Assembly (NCBI GenBank): GCA_011050085.1
Contig: DRGL01000036.1
Coordinates: 62,001 to 126,000, forward strand
Direction: 5' to 3'
DNA: 64,000 nucleotides
Origin: Pricia antarctica
GTDB taxonomy: Bacteria > Bacteroidota > Bacteroidia > Flavobacteriales > Flavobacteriaceae
Shown: positions 1 through 8,967 of the stretch, piece by piece
Layout of the letters: each line of letters starts with the position of its first letter
Numbering within the stretch: the first letter of the stretch is position 1
Position numbers and translations under genes: made by a program
Notes under the pieces: generated by a model
Told to the model about the DNA's origin: nothing
Seen by the model: only the letters and a program-made list of their open reading frames with translations
Databases searched by the model: none

Positions 1-1
1 T

Positions 2-448
2 GATCTTCCGACTGTAGTTGACTTTGCTGTAGCCGATAGTGCAAATTTTTCTTCGCTCGTAGGAGCACTTACTGCTGAAGGTCAGCCTGATTTCGTTACT
101 ACATTGAGTACGCCATGGGGAACCGATCCTGCTCCATTTACTGTATTTGCACCTGTTAATTCAGCTTTCGATGCTTTGGAGGCCACCCCCGAAGGTGATG
201 CACTCACAGCGGTTCTTCAACATCATGTAATTGCTGGTGCGAATGTAGTGTCAGGTGATTTAGTGAACGGTCTTGCCGCTGCCACCTTAGAGGGTGATGA
301 AATCACGTTCTCGACTTCAGGTGACACATTTACGATTACAGACGGCTCCGGTAATCCTGGAACAAATTTTGTTTTAGCTGATGTACAAGCCATAAATGGC
401 GTCGTACACGCTATAGATACAGTTTTGATTCCAGATACAACTAACTAG
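2..448 (+). CDS. Fasciclin (FAS1) domain protein, C-terminal part
   Basis: The frame is open from the first complete codon of the window to a TAG at 446-448, so the gene begins upstream. The 148 visible residues form one FAS1 domain: the H1-type segment (APFTVFAPVNSAFDAL), the central HHVIAG stretch, and the closing H2-type motif (NGVVHAIDTVLIP) that ends the fold. FAS1 proteins in Bacteroidota are usually secreted or surface lipoproteins, often with several FAS1 copies, and act in adhesion or matrix binding; that role is inferred. Residues before position 104 look like the start of the same domain (VDFAVADSANFSSLVGAL). An internal ATG at 104 is not the start. A strong terminator follows 38 bases after the stop. 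Confidence 0.85.
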   Translation, partial: DLPTVVDFAVADSANFSSLVGALTAEGQPDFVTTLSTPWGTDPAPFTVFAPVNSAFDALEATPEGDALTAVLQHHVIAGANVVSGDLVNGLAAATLEGDEITFSTSGDTFTITDGSGNPGTNFVLADVQAINGVVHAIDTVLIPDTTN

Positions 449-486
449 GAGTCGTATTAGGTTATTCTGAACTCAATTTTACTAAG

Positions 487-514
487 TCAAAACCCCGTAT
501 ATACGGGGTTTTGA
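487..514 (+). terminator. Intrinsic terminator after the FAS1 gene
   Basis: This is a perfect 28-base palindrome (AACCCCGTATATACGGGGTT core) followed by TTTTTAT. It lies 38 bases past the FAS1 stop codon. The preceding bases contain few A residues, so it should act mainly on the plus strand. Confidence 0.85.
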
Positions 515-1018
515 TTTTTATAGTACCTGTACATCTATCCTTTTCCCCTATCTTTCCCAATACACTATAAACTGGTTAGCGAAAAGAGCACAGTTCCAAA
601 TTGTAATTGTTTACTGATTTCAAAGAACTCAATTATTTACCAATTTTAAGCTTTTGATACGTACCTACCTTAATTTACTTAGAGTGCTTAAAGGCGTGCT
701 CAATTTATTTTATAATCAGAGCACCTAAAGGATAATCCGTCATATCATTATAATAAAAGAGTGTACTATTAGATGGCTCTTATGGCTATACCCAATATTG
801 AATTATCAAGGATATACTAGGGTAGTTAAGGCATAAAGTTGTCAGAAAGAGCAATGCCACTTCACTCTTACACTTTATAGTATCGGCCTGACGGTACTTT
901 ATCAATCATGTATCTCGGCAAGCGAGAACGATATAAGTGCATTTGTTTCCGCAAGTTATGACCGATTCTATTCAAACATCAAAATTTACTTACTTGACAT
1001 ACACTAAATCATTGTTTA

Positions 1019-1106
1019 CAACTCGTTTTTTTTTCCATCCTAAATTATGTACATCTTTATAGTCCCAAATCTTACCAAACCAACCTAACTTCATGCTAGA
1101 AACCCT
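1019..1106 (+). repeat. Diverged direct repeat, copy 1
   Basis: This segment matches 1894-1980. The best part is 1052-1082 against 1927-1957, with 30 of 31 bases equal by eye, including AGTCCCAAATCTTACCAAAC. Each copy runs straight into a terminator hairpin whose stem sequence differs between the copies. In the matching frame both copies encode VPNLTKP followed by one residue and a stop, so the repeat may be the 3' end of duplicated genes rather than a mobile element. Confidence 0.6.
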
Positions 1107-1123
1107 GTTCGCGAACAGGGTTT
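1100..1123 (+). terminator. Palindromic terminator hairpin
   Basis: This is a perfect 24-base palindrome (AACCCTGTTCGCGAACAGGGTT core) followed by a T-rich tract. No intact gene lies directly upstream on the plus strand. It closes repeat copy 1, which suggests that it once ended a now decayed gene. Confidence 0.7.
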
Positions 1124-1525
1124 TTTAGTTTTTATGATTACTTAAATACCCTGTTTCAACTCTTATTACTAAAGTTCATCTTGTAATATTTTTACCTAAT
1201 GCCAACTCCCCAAATAATCGACATTTTAGTATACCTCGTTTATATTGTTTAATTTTTTTATTTAAATTTTAAACAAATATTTCGATAATATATCAACTAT
1301 TATCAATTCTCTATAGTACATGTGCAGCACATTACAGCTCCTAATCTACCAAAACCCTTAGTCTATGAATAACGGAGATTATGCTTAACTATAACTTACT
1401 AAGATTTCCTAGCTAGTCTAAATAGTTTGGTCAAAACTAGACTACCATCGATAATTTTAAAGGGGATGAAGAATTTGTTTTCCTTCATTTTTTTTCCAAT
1501 AGAATGTTGGACATGACGTATTTCT

Positions 1526-1963
1526 ATGGATAAAAAAACTTACAGAAAGGAAATTACCAATGCCTTCGCAAATTCTACTCTAAGTAAGGTTTAGGAATTC
1601 CTTTGTAAATGGGGATGCTCCAGAGTTGGGTTCCAGCATTATCTTAATCAATAATTGAGTCTGAAAATACAATACACAACATTTGTCGACCAAGAAGCAG
1701 TCGAAAATTTCGTAACCTTCCTAGGTTTTCAATTGACATACGCCCATACTCTAGAGGAGTATATTAATTCAAACGAAGAGCACGCTAATAAAATATCTAG
1801 GTAGGTTTTTGGATTAGCTTTAATATTATTCGGTGAACTGAAAGCCATAAACAACAAAATTGAGGTGCTTGACACACAGGAATCAGCCCTAGACAACTCG
1901 TATTTTTTTCAATCCCCTGTTATCATCATCTTTACAGTCCCAAATCTTACCAAACCAATCTAA
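1526..1963 (+). pseudogene. Decayed gene of unknown function
   Basis: Starting at ATG 1526 a single frame runs 145 codons to TAA 1961-1963, with only three internal stops (TAG 1592, TAA 1652, TAG 1802) in DNA AT-rich enough to give about ten by chance. The pieces look protein-like, for example MDKKTYRKEITNAFANSTL, then VDQEAVENFVTFLGFQLTY, then LKAINNKIEVLDTQESAL. The frame ends 8 bases before a strong terminator. I do not recognise the family. It could also be chance; the terminator and the repeat at its 3' end are the main reasons to call it a dead gene. Confidence 0.4.
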
Positions 1964-1980
1964 CTAATGCTAAAAACCCT
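1894..1980 (+). repeat. Diverged direct repeat, copy 2
   Basis: This is the second copy of the repeat at 1019-1106. It overlaps the last codons of the decayed frame (encoding VPNLTKPI and a stop) and ends in the hairpin at 1972-2001. Confidence 0.6.
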
Positions 1981-2001
1981 AACATCACTGTTAGGGTTTT
2001 T
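1972..2001. terminator. Bidirectional terminator between the decayed gene and yidC
   Basis: A perfect 13-bp stem (AAAAACCCTAACA) closes a TCAC loop, with a T run after it on the plus strand and the mirror T run on the minus strand. It can end transcription from the plus-strand remnant and from the minus-strand pyrG-yidC unit, whose last stop codon is 123 bases away. Confidence 0.8.
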
Positions 2002-2123
2002 TATTATAAAAGAATTTCGTATTCTGAATTATATTTCAAAATGAAAGAAGTAAAGGGTTTAAATCAAGTCAAAGCTAGTAGCTTTCAACAATACAGATTA
2101 CCTTAAAGAAAGAGCGTTGGCAG

Positions 2124-3977
2124 TTACCTTTTACCAAGTTTTTTTTGTTCTTCGGCCTGCTCCATCATCTCACGCATTTTGCGTTGAAATTTGTTTTCCT
2201 TTTTTGGTTTCTTTTTATTCTCCTGAATTTGGGCATGAATTCGATCATTATCCAAAATGAAATTTTTGATGACCAGCATGATACCAATTGTAATAAGGTT
2301 CGATACGAAATAGTACAAACTCAGACCACTAGCATAATTATTAAAGAAAAATAGCATCATCAACGGCATGAGGTACATGATGAACTTCATATTTGGCATA
2401 CCTGGTTGACTGGGCATATTCTGCCCTGTAGTCATCATCATATAGAAGAATATGGCTATCGATGCGAGTATAGGAAAAAGACTAACGTGATCTCCATAAA
2501 ATGGAATCTCAAAAGGCAAGTTGGCCACAACATCATATGACGAAAGATCATCCGCCCAAAGAAAAGGTTTTTGTCGCAGGGCGAAAGACGTTGGAAAAAA
2601 CATGAAAAGTGCGTAAAAAATTGGCATTTGTAATAATGCAGGTACACAGCCGCTCATAGGACTGACTCCCGCCTTACCGTAAAGCTTCATAGTCTCCTGC
2701 TGCTTTTTCATGGCATTGTCCTTATACTTTTCACCTAGTTCGGTGATTTCCGGCTTTAACACCTTCATCTTTGCTTGGGACAAATACGACTTGTAGGTTA
2801 CCGGAGACATGACCAATCGTACCAGTATAGTCATAATCACAATGGCAATTCCATATGGCAGAAACGAACTTAAAACAGAATAGAAAGGAGTAAAGACGTA
2901 CCGATTGATCCATCCGAAAATTCCCCAACCAAAGGGAATGGAATCGTCGAGCCCCAATTCTTCATATGTAGAGAGCACATCAACATCGGTCGGACCGTAA
3001 TACCACTGCATGTTTTGAGAAATCTCGCCACCTTCGGCCGTCAAGGGAATAGTGGCAGCAAACTCCTTGGTGAAGCCTTGCTCCCTACTCTCATCTTCCA
3101 CCAAATTCTTGGAGGTAAAATCAACACTCTTAAAATTATTCTTGTCCGCTAATATCGAACTGAAAAAATGTTGCCTAAAAGACAGCCATTTTACATCTTC
3201 ACCCTTCTCATCATCATCACTGCTGATAGAAAGATAATCAATATCACCCCCATCGTTGTTATAGGTAAGTTCGGTATATCGATTTTCATACTCAACACTC
3301 TTGGAATGGCGTATTCCCTTTAGTTTCCAATTTAAATTAATCGGCTGACTACTATTGATTACACCATTAAGTCCTTGAGACCTCACGGTAAAATCAACCA
3401 TATAATCATCCGGTTTCATTTCGTATCGGTACTCCAAAAAATTATCCGGACCCGCCTTTGCCTTCATGGTAAGCACTTGGTTACCATTAATCTCGCTCAT
3501 GGAAGGTTCAAAAAATAAATCCTCGGTATTTAAATTACGATTATCAGAGGTAGAAAATTGCAAACCAAATGACGCATTGCCATCCCTAATGAGGTAAACG
3601 GGAATGGAATCATAAGTGTGATATTGTTTCATCCGCGCTTCGACAATCTGCCCCCCCTTGTTACTGATTTCCAAGTACACTAAATCGTTCTGTAATTTTG
3701 TGGTGCCCTCGGTAGGTTGCGTGAAACCAAAGGCTCCAATTTTACCTTTGTAATCGGCTAAGGCAGTAGAATCTTGAAGATTGATTTCTACAGCTTCAGG
3801 GGCAGCCTTCTCTTTAGGCAACTGTTGCTCCGCATCTTCTGACACTTGCTCCTGTTTTGCCTTTTCTGCCGCAGCCTCTTCCGGGGTGGGGCGGTTTTGG
3901 TAAAACATAAAAATGAGTATGCCAAATATCAGTACAAAACCGATGATAGAATTTATGTCGATTTTCTTTTCTTCCAT
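2124..3977 (-). CDS. yidC: Membrane protein insertase YidC
   Basis: This protein inserts and folds inner-membrane proteins, alone or with SecYEG. It has 617 residues, the usual size in Bacteroidota. The N-terminal membrane anchor is at residues 10-26 (IIGFVLIFGILIFMFY). A large periplasmic beta-sandwich domain covers about 70-340. The conserved 60-kDa inner-membrane (Oxa1-type) core lies from about 350 to 575, with WGIFGWINRYVFTPFYSVL at its start, the cytoplasmic loop MSPVTYKSYLSQAKMKVLKP, and PALLQMPIFYALFMFFP. The tail is lysine-rich, as expected for ribosome contact. It lies 83 bases downstream of pyrG on the same strand, so the two are probably co-transcribed. Confidence 0.97.
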   Translation of the reverse strand: MEEKKIDINSIIGFVLIFGILIFMFYQNRPTPEEAAAEKAKQEQVSEDAEQQLPKEKAAPEAVEINLQDSTALADYKGKIGAFGFTQPTEGTTKLQNDLVYLEISNKGGQIVEARMKQYHTYDSIPVYLIRDGNASFGLQFSTSDNRNLNTEDLFFEPSMSEINGNQVLTMKAKAGPDNFLEYRYEMKPDDYMVDFTVRSQGLNGVINSSQPINLNWKLKGIRHSKSVEYENRYTELTYNNDGGDIDYLSISSDDDEKGEDVKWLSFRQHFFSSILADKNNFKSVDFTSKNLVEDESREQGFTKEFAATIPLTAEGGEISQNMQWYYGPTDVDVLSTYEELGLDDSIPFGWGIFGWINRYVFTPFYSVLSSFLPYGIAIVIMTILVRLVMSPVTYKSYLSQAKMKVLKPEITELGEKYKDNAMKKQQETMKLYGKAGVSPMSGCVPALLQMPIFYALFMFFPTSFALRQKPFLWADDLSSYDVVANLPFEIPFYGDHVSLFPILASIAIFFYMMMTTGQNMPSQPGMPNMKFIMYLMPLMMLFFFNNYASGLSLYYFVSNLITIGIMLVIKNFILDNDRIHAQIQENKKKPKKENKFQRKMREMMEQAEEQKKLGKR

Positions 3978-4060
3978 TTAAATATAGTTTGACTATGGTC
4001 TATTCGTCAATTAACAAATATATGTCCAATTGTCCAGTCTATGTCAAACTGGCATAGGAT

Positions 4061-5746
<1,686 letters not shown>

Positions 5747-5750
<4 letters not shown>

Positions 5751-6010
5751 CCCAAACGCCTTGGAAAATCTTTTTGAATTTTTCGGATAAGCGTTTCGAG
5801 TCCGTTAACCTTAATTTCTAGGATAGATGCCATCAATTTCCCCAATTTTCCCTCCGGAAATCCCTTTTGCTTGAACCAGATGAGATAGGCTTCCGGAAGG
5901 TCGACCAGGTAGCGGTCTTTAAATCTTCCGAAAGGCATCCGGTAATGGGCGAGTTCAATAAGCTCTTCTCTATCCGGTGTTACATCCATACGTACCATAA
6001 AATTAATCAT
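5747..6010 (-). CDS. DUF3820 family protein
   Basis: This small cytoplasmic protein of 87 residues or fewer is of unknown function. The hallmark of the family is seen in full: MPFGRFKDRYLVDLPEAYL, then WFKQKGFPEGKLGKLM, then a KVNGLETLIRKIQK helix. The same fold element (FGKHKGK..., two-helix) occurs as the C-terminal domain of ExoX-like nucleases, including the one at 44877-45650 in this window, so a nucleic-acid-related role is possible but unproven. The start is uncertain: ATGs at residues 1, 5 and 8 are all usable, and the conserved region only begins near residue 15. It diverges from the isomerase-like gene at 6157. Confidence 0.8.
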
Positions 6011-6063
6011 TATATTTAACGGGAGAATTTAATTTGACAAACATATAGATGGTAACTTTAAGC

Positions 6064-6095
6064 TTGAAATCATCGGAATGCCACTTCTATTTTTG
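6064..6095 (+). promoter_or_regulatory. Candidate promoter of the isomerase-like gene
   Basis: TTG (6064-6066), 21 bases, then TATTTTTG (6088-6095) fits the Bacteroidota consensus. Transcription would start near 6101, about 55 bases before the ATG at 6157. Only the -7 half is a full match. Confidence 0.35.
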
Positions 6096-6156
6096 AAATC
6101 ATTTATACGAAATCCATTCATAATTAACTTTAAGCAGAACTTTCAAACCCTATATA

Positions 6157-7026
6157 ATGAAACGAAGAACCTTTATAGGCACATCGGCCGCAGCGTCGGT
6201 CGGAATGCTGACCGCTCAAACCGGAAACGCTATGCCATCTAAAGAAAATAAGCCCTTGCAACTCAAGAATAATATCAACCACAGTGCCTGCTTTTGGTGC
6301 TATAACCCTATTCCGCTTGACGAATTTTTGGGGAATTTAAAAGAATTGGGGGTAATGGCAATCGACCTTGTGGGTCCTGAGGATTTTCCACTCCTAAAAA
6401 AGCATGGTATTCATGCATCTATGTGCTGGGGTGCCGGAATGGGTATCGAAAAAGGATGGAACGACCCTGAATTGCATGCCGAACTGATAGCAGATTATGA
6501 AAGGGTAATACCACTAGTAGCGGAAGCGGGCTATACCAATCTAATTTGTTTTAGTGGCAACCGAAACGGAATGGACGATCAAATCGGACTGCAAAATTGT
6601 GTTACCGGATTACAAAAAGTACTTCCTTTGGCCGAAAAACATGGTGTCGTACTTCAGATGGAATTATTGAATTCAAAAGTAAATCATAAAGACTACATGT
6701 GCGACCATTCGATGTGGGGCGTAGAACTATGTAAAGCTTTGGGTTCGGAAAATTTTAAGCTGCTCTACGATATCTATCATATGCAAATTATGGAAGGAGA
6801 CATCATTCGCAATATTCAAGACTATCATCAATATTTCGGTCATTATCACACCGGCGGCAACCCTGGACGACATGAAATCGATGAGACCCAAGAACTATTC
6901 TATCCCGCAATAATGCAAGCGATAATCGCAACTGGCTTTAAAGGGCATGTAGCACAAGAATTCGTGCCATCTTGGGAAGATAAGATAAGCGCCTTAAAAC
7001 AAGGGGTTACCATTTGTGACGTGTAA
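6157..7026 (+). CDS. Tat-exported hydroxypyruvate isomerase-like TIM-barrel protein
   Basis: This is a sugar phosphate isomerase/epimerase-type TIM barrel (AP_endonuc_2 superfamily) of 289 residues. The N-terminus has a twin-arginine signal (MKRRTFIGTSAAASVGML, then a cleavage-like ANA-type site QTGNAM). The mature part resembles hydroxypyruvate isomerases: CFWCYNPIPLDEFL, the metal-site glutamate in QMELLNSKVNHKDYMCD, YDIYHMQIMEGDI, and HYHTGGNPGRHEID, with a final glutamate in HVAQEFVPSW. The family isomerises hydroxypyruvate and tartronate semialdehyde, but export suggests a different periplasmic sugar substrate. It is a single-gene unit, diverging from DUF3820. The exact substrate cannot be read from sequence. 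Confidence 0.85.
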   Translation: MKRRTFIGTSAAASVGMLTAQTGNAMPSKENKPLQLKNNINHSACFWCYNPIPLDEFLGNLKELGVMAIDLVGPEDFPLLKKHGIHASMCWGAGMGIEKGWNDPELHAELIADYERVIPLVAEAGYTNLICFSGNRNGMDDQIGLQNCVTGLQKVLPLAEKHGVVLQMELLNSKVNHKDYMCDHSMWGVELCKALGSENFKLLYDIYHMQIMEGDIIRNIQDYHQYFGHYHTGGNPGRHEIDETQELFYPAIMQAIIATGFKGHVAQEFVPSWEDKISALKQGVTICDV

Positions 7027-7216
7027 ATGAGGCGAACTAATCATTTTCTTTTTTTTGTAAGGATGGAACATATTTAGGATAAAACAAAAAATCGTTATTA
7101 TCGTTCAAGGATAATAACTTCACTAGTAAGGATGCAAAAAGTCTTGTTTCGGTCAGATTTTATGAAGATATTGCGGCGATAAATCCGCATTAAATTTCAT
7201 CTAAAAATCAAGACAC

Positions 7217-7771
7217 ATGAAAGGTATATTTAAAGTTTTCGTATTAACGGCTGTGACACTAATTACGGCCCACTCCGTTTCCGCACAAGAATTTAGCAAA
7301 GGGACAAATGTTATCAATGCCGGTATCGGTCTGGGTGGTAATTTTTACTCTGCCGGACTTGGAAACTCATCACAAAGTTTGGGCATTAGTGCCAGTTATG
7401 AAAGGGGCATCTGGGAAACCGGAGACTTTGGTATCGTAAGTCTCGGAGGTTATTTGGGATATAAATCATATACCTCAAATCCGATATTTTTTGGCGGCGC
7501 TACTTCTAAGTACAGCTATACCATTCTCGGTGTACGCGGAGCATTTCATTATATCGGATTAGATGTTGACAATTTAGATGTGTATGGTGGTGCCATGGCA
7601 TCTTTAAATATTGCTTCGTTTGACGATAATTATGACAATAATTTAGAAAGTAGGCCTAGTGCTACAATTTTCGTAGGGGGTCGATGGTACTTTACAGAGA
7701 AATTTGGGGTTTTTGCAGAAGTAGGTTATGGGGTCTCCATTTTGACTATTGGAGCTTCGTTTAGATTTTAA
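7217..7771 (+). CDS. Small outer-membrane beta-barrel protein
   Basis: This is a 184-residue exported protein of unknown function. It has a Sec signal peptide (MKGIFKVFVLTAVTLITAHS, cleaved after VSA-Q), then alternating hydrophobic/polar strands rich in Gly and aromatic residues. It ends with a terminal strand closing in phenylalanine (TIGASFRF), the usual outer-membrane assembly signal. The size and pattern fit an 8-stranded OmpX/OmpA-like barrel. It stands alone and is followed 25 bases later by an intrinsic terminator. Confidence 0.75.
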   Translation: MKGIFKVFVLTAVTLITAHSVSAQEFSKGTNVINAGIGLGGNFYSAGLGNSSQSLGISASYERGIWETGDFGIVSLGGYLGYKSYTSNPIFFGGATSKYSYTILGVRGAFHYIGLDVDNLDVYGGAMASLNIASFDDNYDNNLESRPSATIFVGGRWYFTEKFGVFAEVGYGVSILTIGASFRF

Positions 7772-7796
7772 AAACAAAATTGTTTTCTACAAGAAG

Positions 7797-7825
7797 AACC
7801 GTTCTAATTTGAGTTTAGGACGGTT
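7797..7825 (+). terminator. Terminator of the outer-membrane barrel gene
   Basis: An 11-bp stem (AACCGTTCTAA paired with TTAGGACGGTT, one G-U pair) with a 7-base loop is followed by five more T residues. It works on the plus strand only, since no T run lies on the other side. Confidence 0.85.
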
Positions 7826-7893
7826 TTTTTATTCTGTACACTTGTTATTCATAGTCACAAAGAATATTCTTTTATTTATCAAAAAAGCCAAAT

Positions 7894-8430
7894 TCAAATA
7901 TCAGGGTTTAATGCAGATTCGATGTTTTGATTCCATAACAACTGTTGCTGAAAATCTTTTGAAAAGTCCGTCTCACGATCATATTTATTTTGATAAGAAC
8001 GGAGTTCTAGTAGTATTTTTTTATAGATATCCTTTACTTCCTCCTTTACATTATCGGTAAAATTGAATGCTGCCAAACGCTTCCTGAATTTCCGTGCGTA
8101 AAGCTCCGCAATATCAAAGTGCAATTGTTCATGGCCAAGTATAAACGCATTGCAGACTTCTGGCCGGTACCAAGATTTTTTAGGCAAGAAAACACATTGA
8201 ACTTCAATTGCTAAAATCTGCTGTGCCCCTTGTTTTGTTGAGGTAAATGAGTAACCAATGCCGGTAGCGGTCGTCGCAGCTGCCCATTCCGTTTTAAAAT
8301 AACTTCCTTTAAAATCGGACCATTGCAGTTTTCGATCAGAACTCCACGGAATAGTTTCTTCTTCTTGAGAACATACCGAAACTGAAATCAATACAGAGCT
8401 AATTAGAAATGTATACCTCAACGTACCCAA
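7894..8430 (-). CDS. DUF922 family secreted protein, possible zinc protease
   Basis: This is a 178-residue exported protein. A signal peptide (FLISSVLISVSVCSQ) is followed by the DUF922-type start PWSSDRKLQWSDFKG. A metal-binding helix GHEQLHFDIAELYARK contains HEQxH, a variant of the HExxH zinc-protease motif, and DUF922 proteins are predicted secreted zinc-dependent proteases. SVCSQ could also be read as a lipobox-like site. The start codon overlaps the 3' end of the OsmC gene by 13 bases on the same strand, so the two are translationally coupled. Protease activity is a family-level prediction. Confidence 0.75.
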   Translation of the reverse strand: MGTLRYTFLISSVLISVSVCSQEEETIPWSSDRKLQWSDFKGSYFKTEWAAATTATGIGYSFTSTKQGAQQILAIEVQCVFLPKKSWYRPEVCNAFILGHEQLHFDIAELYARKFRKRLAAFNFTDNVKEEVKDIYKKILLELRSYQNKYDRETDFSKDFQQQLLWNQNIESALNPDI

Positions 8431-8825
8431 GAGAACGTAATTATTTTTTCAATATCAGGGTGAAGGCTGTGTAATACAGGACAAGTATTTGCAATCCGTA
8501 TTAGAATTTTACGATGTTTGTCGGAAATAGCACTGGGTAGACTAAGATTGGCTTCAATTTTAATTATTCTACGGGGGTCGGGAGCCATGTGTTTGGTGAT
8601 TTCAACGCTCGAATCGGTCAAATCAATTTGCAAACTATTGGCCTTAATGCCCATCATGGTCAGCATACAGCTACCCAATGCTGTAGCTACCGTATCGGTA
8701 GGAGAAAAGGCCTGCCCAAGACCATTGTTGTCGGTTGGGGCATCGGTTTTAAAGGAATCACCCGAGCGAATATGCTCGCAGGTTGTTCGCAATTCCCCAT
8801 TATACGTAATTTTTGAAGTTATCAT
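8418..8825 (-). CDS. OsmC family peroxiredoxin-like protein
   Basis: OsmC/Ohr proteins reduce organic hydroperoxides with two cysteines. Both are present in the 135-residue product: one in ATALGSCMLTMMGIKA and one in ANTCPVLHSLHPDI, each in the family context. The rest of the fold is also recognisable (FSPTDTVATALGSC). The protein is cytoplasmic. The gene lies 142 bases downstream of the LysM lipoprotein gene on the same strand and overlaps DUF922. It could defend against peroxides or other electrophiles; the substrate is not predictable. Confidence 0.88.
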   Translation of the reverse strand: MITSKITYNGELRTTCEHIRSGDSFKTDAPTDNNGLGQAFSPTDTVATALGSCMLTMMGIKANSLQIDLTDSSVEITKHMAPDPRRIIKIEANLSLPSAISDKHRKILIRIANTCPVLHSLHPDIEKIITFSWVR

Positions 8826-8967
8826 TGACTTTTAGGTTATGAGTTAACGATTTGTTTAATGTCAAATCTTGCCAGTCATCTTTAGCAAACACACTGTTTT
8901 GGGCACTTATTTGGACCAATTATCAGTTGAACATAGACACTGTGATTACCGATTGCCATCGCAAAAC

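Larger units (their letters stand above)
449..1525. other. AT-rich intergenic stretch with hairpins and a repeat copy
   Basis: No convincing gene is seen between the FAS1 stop and the decayed frame at 1526. The stretch holds the FAS1 terminator, one copy of a diverged repeat (1019-1106) and a second hairpin (1100-1123). All frames are rich in stops. Confidence 0.6.

Noticed and set aside
104-448. A complete gene starting at ATG 104
   Set aside because: The same frame is open and FAS1-like all the way back to base 2, so the ATG is internal to a longer gene.
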